Below, one piece after another: positions 11,341 through 23,010 of a stretch of DNA of 64,000 nt (the first letter of the stretch is position 1; each line of letters opens with the position of its first letter). Under the pieces are notes generated by a model. The model saw nothing but the letters and a program-made list of their open reading frames with translations. It was not told where the DNA came from and searched no databases. Source of the stretch: Ursus arctos (taxonomy: Eukaryota; Chordata; Mammalia; Carnivora; Ursidae); contig NW_026622974.1 in assembly GCF_023065955.2 (NCBI RefSeq), forward strand, positions 27,063,718 to 27,127,717, in the 5' to 3' direction. The position numbers and the translations under genes are program-made.

Positions 11341-13616
11341 CAGGGTAGTGGCAAAGGAAATGGAGGGAAATGGGTGAATTTGAGCGATGATTCGCATATC
11401 TAAGGACGAATCTGTCGAATTTGGATTTTCAACTTCAAATGACTGAGTGCCCAGTTTAGAGCCGAAACAGAAAGAGCGTCCACCATGGAGGTGGGAAGGT
11501 GGTGGGATGCAACATAAAGAAGCATCGGTGAGTTGTTTCTTTGTGTCTGGTCTGGAATATTTAGTGAAGTCGCCATTTCTCTGGGTGAGGTGTAACCTTA
11601 CCAAAGTCGTATTACCTCGGGATCAGCCCAGCTTTACTTCTACTCCGTGTGTTAGCCATGCAGGTGATCCACTGCGTCTATTTAAAATAGATCGATTTAA
11701 AGCGAAAAAAATGAAAGGCCCATTTTATTTGTTATTTTTATGTCTTGTGTCTTGGAACTGACAGAGGAGCCTTTCCCAAGCCAGGTGGTGAATGAAAATG
11801 ACTGAGAAAGTGACACCACATTTTTTGAGTCATAGCCATGTTGACAAGGCAAAACCTTGCACACAGAGGAACACATGTAAAAGTAATAATCCATGTGCGC
11901 TAGATGCTGACCACGGCTGGTGGAAATCTGCACCTAGAGCACTTCCCTACAATTTGATCCTCATCATGTCAAGACAAAGGAGTATTTAATGACAGCCAAT
12001 CTGCTCTGATAACAGAGATACGCTGCTTTCTACTTTCACTTTTTTCTAAAGTTCACAGATGTGCTCTTGATGTGGTCTGAGTATTTTTGTGAACTGCTGG
12101 AAAATTTCACTCACACACTAATGGTTCCAATGAACACAAAATACCTCTTCCAGAGAGCAGTTGCCAATAAGCAGTATTTTTAGAGGCACATGTCACAGTT
12201 TCTGTTTGCCTCTGTTGTGACTGTTAACGGGCCCTGAATGATTAAGAAACAGCCTCTGATAAAAGGCTTCATTATATACTATGGGCAGTAAATGTTTACT
12301 ACACTTTGAGCTCAAACTAACATGTCATTAAACCATGTTCCTATTAAATAAGCTCCCAGTGCATAGCTGTTACTCCCTCAAATATGTTTGTCATTTCCCT
12401 GTGTCTGAAATAGCAAATAATTCCTTTTGGGTTCTTACAGCTAAATGCTTCTTAACCATGATGTCATATCATTTATGCATGCTTCCTCAGGGAAATAGTT
12501 CAGCTTTCTGAATTCTTTGGCTAACTTTGCCACTCACTATCCCTGTTTCCAATAATATTCTCTGACCTGTTGAGTAAAGGAATCCTTTTCAAAGAGGAAC
12601 AGGGAGTGAAAGGCACAGCACAGAGATCTAAAACCTAGAGCTGACTTGACATTTTACAGCACAAAATGCATGTCCTATGATATTCTCATATGCTGGGGGG
12701 AGCTTTCCTCTGAGAATTGGAGAACCAAGATTTCTGGTCTGACCAGAGTAGAAGTCTATTTTCCTTTCCCATCGTAGAAGTAGCGAGACTATCTAACTTT
12801 CTCACCCTCCAGCTCTGCAGGAAACCTGTTTCTTTTGCTGTGTGTGAAAATGAAAAAGGAAGTGCTTACTATTGAAAACAGTCCCAGATACTATATAATG
12901 TGAGTGCTAGAAATTATGACTGTAAGCAATTAGAGGGGGAAAAGTCATTCAGGTGCCATTTTGGCTTTCTGTAAGTATGGCTATAAAAATAAAGTGCCTC
13001 TTTGGGCATGCTTCGTCATTACTTTGGGGTTAAGAATGAAGACAGGGAAAAAAAATCTGAAACAAACATGTGTTTTTCATTCTGACATATAGAGTTAACA
13101 TTATTTTCCACAGCTACAACGATGAAGGGTTAGTATCTTTTCATCTATTTTCTAAAACAACATGGTTAATATTTTTATGCTGGCTAACCTGGAGGTGCTA
13201 AGAATATCGTGCGTCTGGTTGTCCTTGGTACAGAGTATTCACTTTTTTTTAAATGGTGAAGTTCATTTCCATGTGTTTACACAAGGGCAAGAAAATGTCT
13301 TCTTGCCTAAAGCGTAGGCATGGCATCACCGCACGTGGCATTGCTCAAGCATAGACCTCGCCAGGTGGCTTTAAAATGCAGGACGAGCAGGGAGTTGCCA
13401 GGGTCAGAGCCTGTGTGCAAAGCAGGCTGCCACGGTTGGCATCGAACTGCCACAATGATTCCCCGTGCTAAGTTTGAAGCAGAGGAAAATTCTGTTGACA
13501 GTCAGTTCTGAAAAGCGTACTTTCAGTAGAAAGGAAGAATTGTGGGAGGAGATTTTTTTTTCTTTTACTTCTCTTCCCAGATGAATCCTTTACTTATATT
13601 TCCTGAATCCAAGGAA
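11341..13616. other. Single-copy DNA, possible conserved non-coding stretch
   Basis: No repeat recognised over about 2.2 kb. The 147-codon minus-strand frame at 11,161-11,604 begins here and runs into the L2 relic and its T-run; it has no domain. The part near 12,050-12,550 has balanced composition and no low-complexity runs, so it is a candidate regulatory element, but conservation cannot be tested from one sequence. Confidence 0.45.
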
Positions 13617-13746
13617 GTCTAATAAATTCCGAATTCTAGAGAAGGTCATGAAGGCTCATTTGAATATCATCAGCTAGTCAGGTCTAATAAATTCCGAATT
13701 CTAGAGAAGGTCATGAAGGCTCATTTGAATATCATCAGCTAGTCAG
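13617..13746. repeat. Perfect 65-bp tandem duplication
   Basis: Two identical 65-bp copies, 13,617-13,681 and 13,682-13,746, each starting GTCTAATAAATTCCGAATTC and ending CATCAGCTAGTCAG. I compared them base by base and found no mismatch. The unit is not low-complexity and resembles no known transposon. Confidence 0.98.
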
Positions 13747-14411
13747 GTTCTGTGCAACCTCTCTTAATAAAAGATCAGGATTTCTTTTTCCCATATTTGT
13801 GGATAGAGGATAAATGATACAAGTAAGCATCTCTTTCCTACCAAAAAAGAACCCTCTATTCCACCAGCACTTTTCTTAAGACAGGTTCCTCTCAGAATTA
13901 ATCATCTGTGCTCCTCCAGCTTTGCCGTGGTAACAGCCTGTCTCACCATCGGCATGTATTAGAATTATTTCTGCCTCCCTGGATTGTGAGCCTGTAGTTG
14001 CGAAGTTTCAAGGCCCACTCCTCATACAACGCATAGGCCAGCGCTTTGTCGGTAGTAGGTGCTGCAGTCTTGTTTACTGAGTGAAATCATATTGAACAGG
14101 AACCCACAGGGAAAACCATTTATACAATGCTGAAAAGCATTTGATGTCAGAATTCATTTAATGGCAAAACCTCTGTGTACTTCTGTCATGGACTTAGTGC
14201 TAAAATTGTGTACACAGGGTCCCTTGGAACTGTCATGATAAAAATCAGGGAGAAAGCACCAAAGAGCCACTTTGTATGAAAAATATTCCTGGACAGAATG
14301 GAGGCAGGGAGGCTTATTAACTCATCCTAGGACGGAGCTAAGATGATTGGACTGACTTCAAAAGCAAGATCTACTGAGAAGCCACAGTCATCGAACAGCA
14401 CATTAAGTGCA
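13747..14411. other. Single-copy DNA
   Basis: Nothing recognised; no open frame of note. Confidence 0.5.
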
Positions 14412-14425
14412 CCCAAGCTTCATTT

Positions 14426-14743
14426 CTTCCCTTCTCTTTTATTTTTTCTTTTCTTTTCTTTTCTTTTCTTTTCTTTTCTTTTCTTTTCTTTTCTTTCTTC
14501 CTTCTTTACGTCCTTCCTTCCTTCCTTCCTTCCTTTCTTTCTTTCTTTCTCTTTCTTTTGGTAGAGAGTACGCACACATGCATGCACGAGCCGTGGGAGG
14601 GGCAGAGGGAGAGAAAGAATCTCAAGCAGCCTCCCCGCTGAGCACAGAGCCTGACCTGGGGCTTGATCTCACCACCCATGAGATCATGACCTGAGCCAAA
14701 ACCAAGAGTCCCATGCTGAACTGACTGAGCCACCCAGGGGCCC
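14426..14743 (-). mobile_element. Can-SINE with long polypyrimidine tail, minus strand
   Basis: The SINE body (about 14,561-14,743) ends with GACTGAGCCACCCAGGGG, the reverse of the tRNA-like head. Its tail, read on the plus strand, is a roughly 130-bp TTTTC/TTCC/TTTC tract grown from the original poly(A). The TSD CCCAAGCTTCATTT is present at 14,412-14,425 and 14,744-14,757. The body is of the older CCGCTGAGCACAGAGCCTGA type. Long Phe/Ser and Lys/Arg frames here are translations of this tract. Confidence 0.95.
14430..14560. repeat. (TTTTC)n/(TTCC)n/(TTTC)n polypyrimidine tract
   Basis: Tail of the adjacent SINE expanded into three successive simple motifs; pure pyrimidine for most of its length. 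Confidence 0.95.
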
Positions 14744-14914
14744 CCCAAGCTTCATTTATAACTGTGAGGAAACATTGCAAAGGTTTTAGGAACAACTGAG
14801 AACAATTTTAAAAATAAGCAGCAAGCTAGGTTTACCCCCAGCCCCCACCTACTCTCATGGGAATTACTGAACTGAATCAAGGGAGGGGCATTTTTAATTG
14901 GAAACATTTTTTTT

Positions 14915-15102
14915 AAAGATTTTATTTATTTATTCGACAGGATAGAGACAGCCAGCGAGAGAGGGAACACAAGCAGGGGGAGTGGGAGAGGAAGAAGCAG
15001 GCTCATAGCAGAGGAGCCCGATGTGGGGCTCGATCCCAGAACGCCGGGATCACGCCCTGAGCCGAAGGCAGACGCTTAACTGCTGTGCCACCCAGGCGCC
15101 CC
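14915..15102 (-). mobile_element. Can-SINE, minus strand, young type
   Basis: AAAGATTTTATTTATTTATT tail signal, AGCGAGAGAGGGAACACAAG body and a head ending GCCACCCAGGCGCCCC. The TSD TGGAAACATTTTTTTT lies at 14,899-14,914 and from 15,103. It is about 170 bp from the previous SINE and in the same orientation, but of a different subfamily. Confidence 0.96.
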
Positions 15103-15118
15103 TGGAAACATTTTTTTT

Positions 15119-16164
15119 TTAACGGACTAAAATACAAATTTCCCTAAGTGATTTATAATCTATTGGGAATTTATTTATAAGATAGTATTACAGGATAGTG
15201 TACACTATTTGGGAAATATTCTAAATGTGATGGCTTTCCTGGTGAAATCGAGCATTCTGGTCTTTTTTCTTCTTTTCTTTTTTATTCCTTATCTAGAGAT
15301 GCTATTTCTTCACCTTTAAGGAACTGTGGTGTTTCATCTATTTGATATTTTCCAATTCACTGTATTCGTTTTTATCAACTACCTATTATTAACGTGAACA
15401 GTCTGAGAAATATATATTTAAACCTAATAAAACTTTTAAAATACCCCTCTTTTCAAAAGCTTGTTTCCAGGATTCTCCCAGCATGAAGGTCTCACCCTGG
15501 GAATATGTTAGGCCAGCTGGGGAAACAGTTATTTTTTAAGCCTACTTAGGCATAGCTTATTGCTGGGTAACGGTAACATGAGTTTACAAGGTTTTTCGGT
15601 GGTTTATTAGCATATGACACATACCTAGAAAAATACCTTTTTATGCAAATGAGCCTCTTCCTTTACTTCCCATAATTAGTATTACTTTATCTCACACCCA
15701 CTTCGTTGTACCAGCTTTTCAAATGAAGGCTTTTGTGTAATTTCCTTTATTGTATTCCTTAGGGCAGACATTCAGTAGCAGTTTCTGGGCTATCATGGGT
15801 AATCCTGGGCTTGCTGACTGTGTTGAGCCCTGGTCCGTGCCACCATCACCCAGAGGTTTTGGCACCAGGCAGGATGAAAGCAAGAAAGAGGGCAGGTGGG
15901 GTTGATAACCAGAACAAGAGCATGGTCCAGCACAACGGCAGCCCCAAGGTCAGTAATACACAACACTTAGGGATGAGGAACAGAGTGGGAGGAAATTTCA
16001 GGGAACAGAGACAAAAGAATGGTACAGCAAAAGGAAGACTACAGGGCCAGATTCCCAATGGGGAATGGTAGAGCCATCACGTCCCCTAGAAAGAACACAC
16101 CTGTGGGGAATGTGGACCCTCTGAGTAGAGGATAAATTAGCTACCTTCCATTGTAGCCCTCGGC
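15119..16164. other. Single-copy DNA
   Basis: No gene recognised. The two antiparallel frames at 15,811-16,071 (86 and 70 codons) share the same DNA, have no domain and are taken as chance in a GC-richer patch. Confidence 0.5.
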
Positions 16165-16385
16165 TGCAGCGTGACATAGCAGTTCACTCCTCAGCCGGCA
16201 CTCAGGCTGCCTGGCTTCAGAGCCTCACGCTGCTACTTACTAATTGTGCCACCGTAGGGAGATGACTCAAGCTCCCCTTGCCCCTGTTTCTTCATCTGTA
16301 AAATCGAGGCTATAAAATCATTACCAACCTAGAGATTCCTGGGAAGATTACTTAGATAATATAAAATACTCTGGTTCATTCCTAT
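16165..16385 (+). mobile_element. MIR SINE relic, plus strand
   Basis: Order and phrases fit MIR: tRNA-like start, GGCTGCCTGGCTTCAGAGCC, CTGCTACTTACTAATTGTG, then TTTCTTCATCTGTAAAATCG and a degenerate 3' part with TAAAATACTCTGG. Confidence 0.85.
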
Positions 16386-17039
16386 AAAGAGTAACACAAG
16401 GAATTAAGTATTTTTGCATTGTATGGTATGTTGCAACTCTAAGGGCATGCTTTGGAACTCTTTATTTTCTGTATGGCTTTCTTCCACCAGTAGTACTTGC
16501 AAGAGTCTTTGTTTCCTTATCAAATTCTTTCCAGTACATTGAGTTTTACATTAAATCCACTGAGGTTTACTCGTGTGGAACACCTACGCATGGAGATACA
16601 GTTCCAGTTTTTCCTTTTTCGTCTCGTTAATTGACAAAGGTACTGGGGATGCTATCAGTCCAGGCCACAGTGACAGTAAGAAGAGTAACTTTTCCTTGGC
16701 TGCTTTTGTACTCATTTCTTTTACAGCAGAATAGAGCCCTTGCTTAAAGTTTTAAGTAGGAAACAATTTAACAGAAAAGAACTCTTGTTTAGAGTGTTAA
16801 GTAGGAAACAACTTGGTATAATATTCATAATTGTTCATGGATTTTGACGTAGAATCTTGACAACTGAATTCAGAAAACAGAGAGCAAATATCAAGCAGAG
16901 GAGAGCATGGGAAGGGAGTGGACCTCATGCGGAGGAGTGGACCACAGTCAGGAAGTGTGGGATGCAGATCTTCCATCTTAAATTATGTATGTATGGGTGG
17001 AGTTCCCTGCTTGCTGTTTTAGAAGATGCAAAAAAGAAG
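16386..17039. other. Single-copy DNA with a small imperfect duplication
   Basis: Nothing genic. It contains an imperfect tandem repeat of period 45 at about 16,739-16,814 (both copies include TTAAGTAGGAAACAA). Confidence 0.6.
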
Positions 17040-18240
17040 CAGGCATATTTGTTATCCTCAAGGAGCTTACAAAGTCGGGTAGGTGACATAGAATGTGTAC
17101 ACAGGAACTTTACATCCCCACAACCCAACACAGACCTGGCGCATGGGAACTATGAATTGCTCACTTTTTATCCCCAGAATATAGCAAAATGAGAAAATAC
17201 AGTAAAAGGTTACAATCAGGTTTTTATAAGTGCACTAAGAGAGATGTAAAATTCCATGGAGAGATGAGGGAAAGACGTGAAGGGTAAGCACTTGAGCCAG
17301 GTCTACTGATGTGCAGGATATGTGGCTTTGTGGGCAGAGAGGACATGGGCAAAGGTAGTGAGGGTAGGAGATTCAGGAGACATGGGAGTGATTGTGAGTA
17401 GTGTAGTTTGACTAAAGGGAAGTGGTGAGAAGTGAGCTTGCAAAGTAGATTGGCTCCAGACCAATTTGGACTTGATTCTATAGGCAATGAGGACCCATGG
17501 AAGACTTTAGAGCAGGATAGTAGCATGGTCAGAGTTGAGCTTTAGGAAGACAAATCAGTTCAATGGATCAGTAGATTTCCAATGATGAATACAATGAGAA
17601 TGGGTACTGTGGCAACAAGCATAGAAAGGGTGAGACCAGTGCAAGAGGCACTTAGAAGTTGAAATGGATCCAAAAGAAAAAAAAAAAGTTGAAATTGATA
17701 TGACTCATTTTGAGCCTCTTAGTGACAGATGATGGTGTCATTAGCAGAGCTAGGCAGCCCAAAAGGAAGAGCTGGCTTGACAGGGAGATGATGAGTTTAA
17801 CTAGGGACGCATTAAGTTGAAGCTGCTGGCAGGACATTCAACACCGGAACTTATGAGAGATTTTCAGTGGAAAGATCATTCACATACAGAAGATAATTGA
17901 AGTCTTGGAATTAATTACAACGTGAGAAAGGCTTGAGGACAGAAGACTAAGGAAAGATCTGTAAGGAATACTCCCACTTACAGAGTAGGCACACACCAAG
18001 AGGGAATGGCAAAAAATGAAGCGAACACCTTGGCACGTCCAGGAAGTCACAGAGGGAGAAAGTGTCAAAAGGAAAGGACAGACAAGAATTTTAGTGTTGC
18101 AAATAAATATGGAACCTGAGAGGAGATGCTGAATTTGATGACTAACAGGAAACTTGTGACCTCTCATGAGAGCAAGAGTAGTGAGGGGCATGGTGTAAAA
18201 GATAAGGAGGGAACATGTAGTGAAAAAGTGGAAGCAATGG
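17040..18240 (-). mobile_element. Long LINE-2 relic, minus strand
   Basis: From CCTCAAGGAGCTTACAAAGT through GGCAATGAGGACCCATGGAAG, TAGAGCAGGATAGTAGCATGG and CAGAGCTAGGCAGCCC-like text, the order matches the reverse complement of the L2 3' half, extending further into its ORF2 than the other two L2 copies (10,735 and 29,802). Several 60-110-codon frames lie here on both strands, but none keeps a reverse-transcriptase motif I can recognise. The distal part (after about 17,600) is less certain. Confidence 0.6.
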
Positions 18241-19583
18241 GCAGAGAAGGTTTTTTTCAGGATCTTTGGTAGTAAAAGGAAAGAGATCTTATAATTATCT
18301 TAATTCTACTACTCTCTTAAAAGTCACCAACTTCACTTGGCAGTTTAAGGTAACCAGTTATAAACTGAAAGGAATCCCACCCCCCCACCCCCACCCCCCA
18401 CCCCCGTACACCATAAGGGAGTAAATTTGAAAACTAATAGTGGGTGTAAAAGATCTCAAAGAAAGTGGGAACATATGGAACCAAGAACATAGTTAATATG
18501 TTCCAATTTTATGAAATTCATTATGCATATGAATTATTATAACATGAAGCATATAGGTTATTGTAACAATTAATGTGGTATCTTAGCTTCAGCCAAGAGG
18601 AGAATCCCAGTGATGGACGAGTCATTTTATGATCCAGCCATGTAGTTGCCTATGGATGTGGCCTGTCTTCACACAGAAGACAAACAAACCATTGCCCTTC
18701 CATTACCATTGTCATATACCATAGTGGTATCTGAGAAACAGACTGAGTAATCTCTTCACAACAGAGTTCCTCAAAATGGAAAAGGAAACCAGACTCTCAA
18801 AGTGCACTCAGGAGGAGTAGGGAGAAAGAGTCCTCCCAGAACCTGCCTTGCATATGAAAGACAGGATCAGTACAAGAATATTACTGGCCTAAGAAATATG
18901 GAAAGATATTTGGGGTATTGTCCAGGAACTGCTGGGATGCAGTTACTGTCAGTGCTGAGTAGAAATTGCTTCAGAGTAAATAAGTTTAAATACTACAATT
19001 AATGTGATTACTATTACTAATATTATTATCAGCACTAATAGAAATGGTGAAAATATATCTTCCCACTTGCTACTATATATCTAGTTGAGAAATGGTGAGA
19101 ATAAGGTGCAATTTATCCTGGTTTAACAATGATTCAATTTATATGAGAAAAATGATCATAGCATGTTCATTGTAAATACTCAAAACCCCGAAATTCCAGT
19201 ACTGGTTTCAGTATACATTACTCAAAATTAGATTCAAAATATGAAACAAGCACGTTGCTACAGCACAAGTGCAAAGGCCACTAAAATACAATGTAACAGT
19301 AGGGATAATATGCCAGAAAAAATGCATTAAGATTGAGCACAAAGTGAAGGAAGTACCGCCCAGCGTGGTGATGGAACCAGAATTAAAGCTGTGTGGGACC
19401 TGCGAGGTTCTTCTGGCAAACTCCTGGGTTTAGAACTGAGCAAATTGAGGCCCATGGTATCCAAGAGGCTCATTAAAGGTATACTCAGATAAATCAAGCA
19501 AAACCCCTTCAATAAATCAATAGGGCACATTAAACTATGACAGATTTTATGTTTGTGTATTTATCAGTTTATTTTTTTGAATA
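18241..19583. other. Single-copy DNA with a C-rich tract
   Basis: No gene seen. The C-rich tract at 18,376-18,405 is listed separately. Confidence 0.5.
18376..18405 (-). other. Predicted G-quadruplex (minus) / i-motif (plus)
   Basis: Five C-runs of 3, 7, 5, 6 and 5 separated by single A residues. The minus strand therefore has five G-tracts with one-base T loops, the arrangement that forms the most stable parallel quadruplexes in vitro. Function is unknown; it may be only a C-rich simple repeat. Confidence 0.85.
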
Positions 19584-19599
19584 TCTAAGCTCTGGTTTT

Positions 19600-19813
19600 T
19601 TAAAATAATTTTTTAAAGATTTTATTTATTTGAGAGAGAGAGAGTGAGAGAACGTGAGCAGGGGCAGGGAGAAGGGGAGGGGCATAGGGGGAGAGGGAGG
19701 GGCAGACTCCCCACTGAGCAGGGAGCCCAACGTGGGACTCCATCCCAGGACCCCCGGGATCATGACTTGAGCCGAAGGCAGACACTTAACCGACTGAGCC
19801 ACTCAGGTGCCCC
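19600..19813 (-). mobile_element. Can-SINE, minus strand, older type
   Basis: TTTTTTAAAGATTTTATTTA tail signal, GA-rich body, CCCACTGAGCAGGGAGCCCA and a head ending GCCACTCAGGTGCCCC. A degenerate TSD (TCTAAGCTCTGGTTT near 19,584 and TCTAAGTTTGGTTT near 19,814) suggests greater age. It is only 73 bp from an oppositely oriented SINE. Confidence 0.93.
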
Positions 19814-19886
19814 TCTAAGTTTGGTTTGAATAAAGCTAAACCTACAAGAATTAGCCCTTTTATATCATGAGTTAGAAAAAGTTGTA

Positions 19887-20093
19887 GGGGGCGCCTGGGT
19901 GGCACAGCGGTTAAGCGTCTGCCTTCGGCTCAGGGCGTGATCCCGGCGTTATGGGATCGAGCCCCACATCAGGCTCCTCTGCTGTGAGCCTGCTTCTTCC
20001 TCTCCCACTCCCCCTGCTTGTGTTCCCTCTCTCGCTGGCTGTCTCTATCTGTGTTAAATAAATAAATAAAATCTTTAAAAAAAAAAAAAAGAA
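19887..20093 (+). mobile_element. Can-SINE, plus strand, young type, full length
   Basis: Complete order: head GGGGCGCCTGGGTGGC, tRNA-like region, CT-rich body, (TAAA)n, AATCTTT and a poly(A) tail. The 13-bp TSD AGAAAAAGTTGTA is at 19,874-19,886 and 20,094-20,106, perfect. It forms an inverted pair with the SINE at 19,600-19,813. Confidence 0.97.
19900..19965 (+). promoter_or_regulatory. Internal RNA polymerase III promoter (A and B boxes) of a SINE
   Basis: Box A-like TGGCACAGCGG at 19,900-19,910 and box B-like GGGATCGAGCCCC at 19,953-19,965 fit the type 2 pol III promoter inherited from tRNA. This copy keeps both boxes best; activity at this site is not shown by sequence alone. Confidence 0.7.
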
Positions 20094-20106
20094 AGAAAAA
20101 GTTGTA

Positions 20107-22800
20107 AATAAGCATTTACGCACATAGTTATTTAAACTTGTATTGAATGCAAAGAAATGCTGATTAGTAAAAAATTCCATTGAGAATTCATGTTACTTTC
20201 AGCATGGGTTTTAAAAATTAACCTCCTTTCTCTGTTTATTAAAGCCATAAATCTCCGAATTCAATAATTTTATGGACACTGATTAATACAGACTGCATTG
20301 TTGTGGATACTGTTAAGAGATTTTTATAATTTTAAGAATCGGCATTTGTTTATTACACAAAGTAAGCATATTGCAGGAGAAAACAGCTAGGAAGGGTATT
20401 TTTCTTAGTACTATACATTTTAGTTATATTCATCGTGCCTATATGACTGTTTTAATCATTGTTTTTATGAAAGCTATGGTCAGCTAATTTGAAATTTACA
20501 TAAACATTGCCACTAATATTTAACTAAAATCTACGCATGACTTAAAATGAATGTGTCGTCTTTGACTTGTATTTTACAAAAAAAAATGTATAAATATTAC
20601 ATCATATGTGTGATTCTCTTGACCCTTCTGTGTCAAGAATTATTTTAGAGGTATTTTAGAATTTGTAATAACAGAATTAGTTGACTTGATTAGTTTCCAG
20701 TTTCGCAGTAATATTTCAGATGCATGCATGTGGTTTGTTAGACATGATACACACTGACGAGGGGTTATGTCTGTTCATTCATTCATTATGGAAGAGGAAG
20801 CTCTTAACTGCTATTGATGTCCTTTATTTCGTGATTTGAAAGCTTGAGAAGTTAGTATCATGTATAATAGATACAGGGAATCAATATTCACCCAGCAATA
20901 AAGCTAATAAAAAAGAAAAAGTAAATCTGTGAATAAGAATACCAAGAATTTAAAATGAAATGATGACATCACATAACTTGAATCACATTCTTCATAATTT
21001 GAAGATCTTTTTTTACAAAATCACTACTAAAATCATAGCTGTTCGGGGTTTCTTCCAAAAGTATTCAAAAATAAGAATTATCTGATATTCCAAAAGCAAC
21101 CCAAGTTGAATACTCAGGATGAGTACTCAGTAAAACTTCTAGGACCTTGTAGGTGGGTTGTTCGGTTCCAGGAAAGACAGCTCTCCTCATCGCCCACCTT
21201 CTAGTCCAGTTCCCCGGGGGACTCTGTGTTACTCATCTGGGATGAGCCATCGTGCCGGTTGGCACATCTCACTCTGTGGAGTAACTTCTCACCTATCATG
21301 TTTTGCCAGCTCAGCTTTGGCCTGCTGCCTCTTGAGCTTCTCTGAAGGTGATCTAAGTTTCCTGTTTGTCTGCTTGTTGGAATAGCACCTGATTTCCACT
21401 TCCTGGGCGGCTTGACTTGAGAAGATAGCCCCACACTTTGTTTCTCTCTTGGACCCTTTCTCTGATTCCTTTCCGATCTCTGCTCCCTTCCTTCCTCTGT
21501 CCGGTGTTCTACAGATCCCCTTAACAAAGGCTCCTCCAACCAGGCATTGTACTACCTCTCCACTTTGCTCACTCTCGCCGTCTAGAGCCTTGGAGCCCAT
21601 CTCCCTTATACCAGTGGGAGCCCCCGAGGCTCAGGTACTTCCACTCTCTGCCACAGTAATCGTGTTTTAGTCTGTATTTGTCTTTGAGGACATCTATCAA
21701 CTGCTCTTAGCATAGTGTGTGGAAGTTCAGGTTGACCAAATAGAGGACCTCATGGTCCCCATTTGAGGGCTAAAATACTACCATTGCAAACTGGATAGAT
21801 GGCAGAACCAATGCATAGATGGGTTAAGTCACTTGGACAGATCACCCGGTAGTGAGAATTATACCTGAGATTCCAACCCAGAGAGCTGGAATGCCTGAGT
21901 GTGTGTTCTTAAACATTTACCTAGGTAAATGAGGGTCAGTGGGGGGGGATCAAATACTGGGGGACTACTCTACTAACAAATCTACTAACCCACTACAAGT
22001 CACCAGCAAGCCCTTATTTTCCTTTTTTTGTAAGTAGGTTTAAGAGGTTGTGAATTTATGTATAAATTCCAAAAAGTAGGTGTGTTCTTTAGTAAGGAGC
22101 GTATTTAAATATCTCATTTTCCTGTAGTGGGAAGAATAAAATGCATTAAAAACAGAACAACAGAGTAGGCCTGGGGGAAGACTTCAGAAAAATGGCAGTT
22201 TTTTGCTCTCTCTGGCATCAAGTCAAAGACAGGCTTAGAAAAAACACATAGGCAACCCTGGAGACAGCAATGAAATGTGTCATTGCCTTCTGCCCTGAGG
22301 GTCTGCCTCTGAGCACCAGAGGAGCCTTCGAGCTATGCACGTGTGAAGGTTAGGTTGCATGCATGCATCCTGTGATTGCTGGACTACTTTATGACCACAT
22401 TTATAAATGTGAAGAAGCTGCATTAAATGATCCCATTGGTCTTTCAGCTGGACTTCTAGGGAAGAGAAGCTGCTCTATGATAAAGTATGCATGCAAGAAC
22501 AGAAAGAGAAAGAAAGAAAAGTGGCAGGTACCACAGAGTGACAGTGTGACTTTAAAGACTGTTGGAACAGTGAAGATAATAATGTGGAGATGTTGAGATA
22601 AAGAGACTCATAAGGCCTCTAGTAACTGTGTGGGACTGATGTTACAGATATGGCTGTAAAAAGTGGTGGAATATTCCACACAGTTACCTAGTATTAGTGT
22701 TTTAAGTCATTCAAAATCTGTTCACAAAAGGGGCTCTCTACTAAAATTTTTGCTCCACACACCCTCCCAGCCACCCCACCCCCAGTAAAGAGTCACTCCA
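20107..22800. other. Largely single-copy DNA, one MIR-like relic
   Basis: About 2.7 kb with no gene. The stretch 21,745-21,915 resembles a minus-strand MIR (GGTTAAGTCACTTGGACAGA ... CCAACCCAGAGAGCTGG). Frames on both strands at 21,158-21,670 (73-112 codons) overlap one another and show no domain. A short G-run lies near 21,941. Confidence 0.5.
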
Positions 22801-22801
22801 A

Positions 22802-22853
<52 letters not shown>

Positions 22854-22915
22854 AGGAAAGAAAGAAGGAAAGAAAGAAGGAAAGAAAAAGAAAAGAAAGA
22901 AAAAAGAAAGAGAAA

Positions 22916-22980
<65 letters not shown>

Positions 22981-23010
22981 AGAAAGAAAGAAAGAAAGAA
23001 AGGGAAAGAA
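22801..23010. repeat. (GAAA)n tetranucleotide repeat
   Basis: About 200 bp of mostly AAAG units with GGAAAG and AAAAG interruptions, pure purine on the plus strand. The three overlapping Phe/Ser/Leu frames on the minus strand (about 100 codons each) are its translation and not genes. No SINE body is attached, so its origin is unclear. Confidence 0.97.

Noticed and set aside
11161..11604. 147-codon minus-strand frame
   Set aside because: Starts in single-copy DNA and runs through a T22 run and the L2 relic; a run of Phe comes from the T-run. No domain.
19887..20093. tRNA gene call
   Set aside because: The A/B boxes belong to a Can-SINE head; the cloverleaf is degenerate and followed by SINE body and tail.
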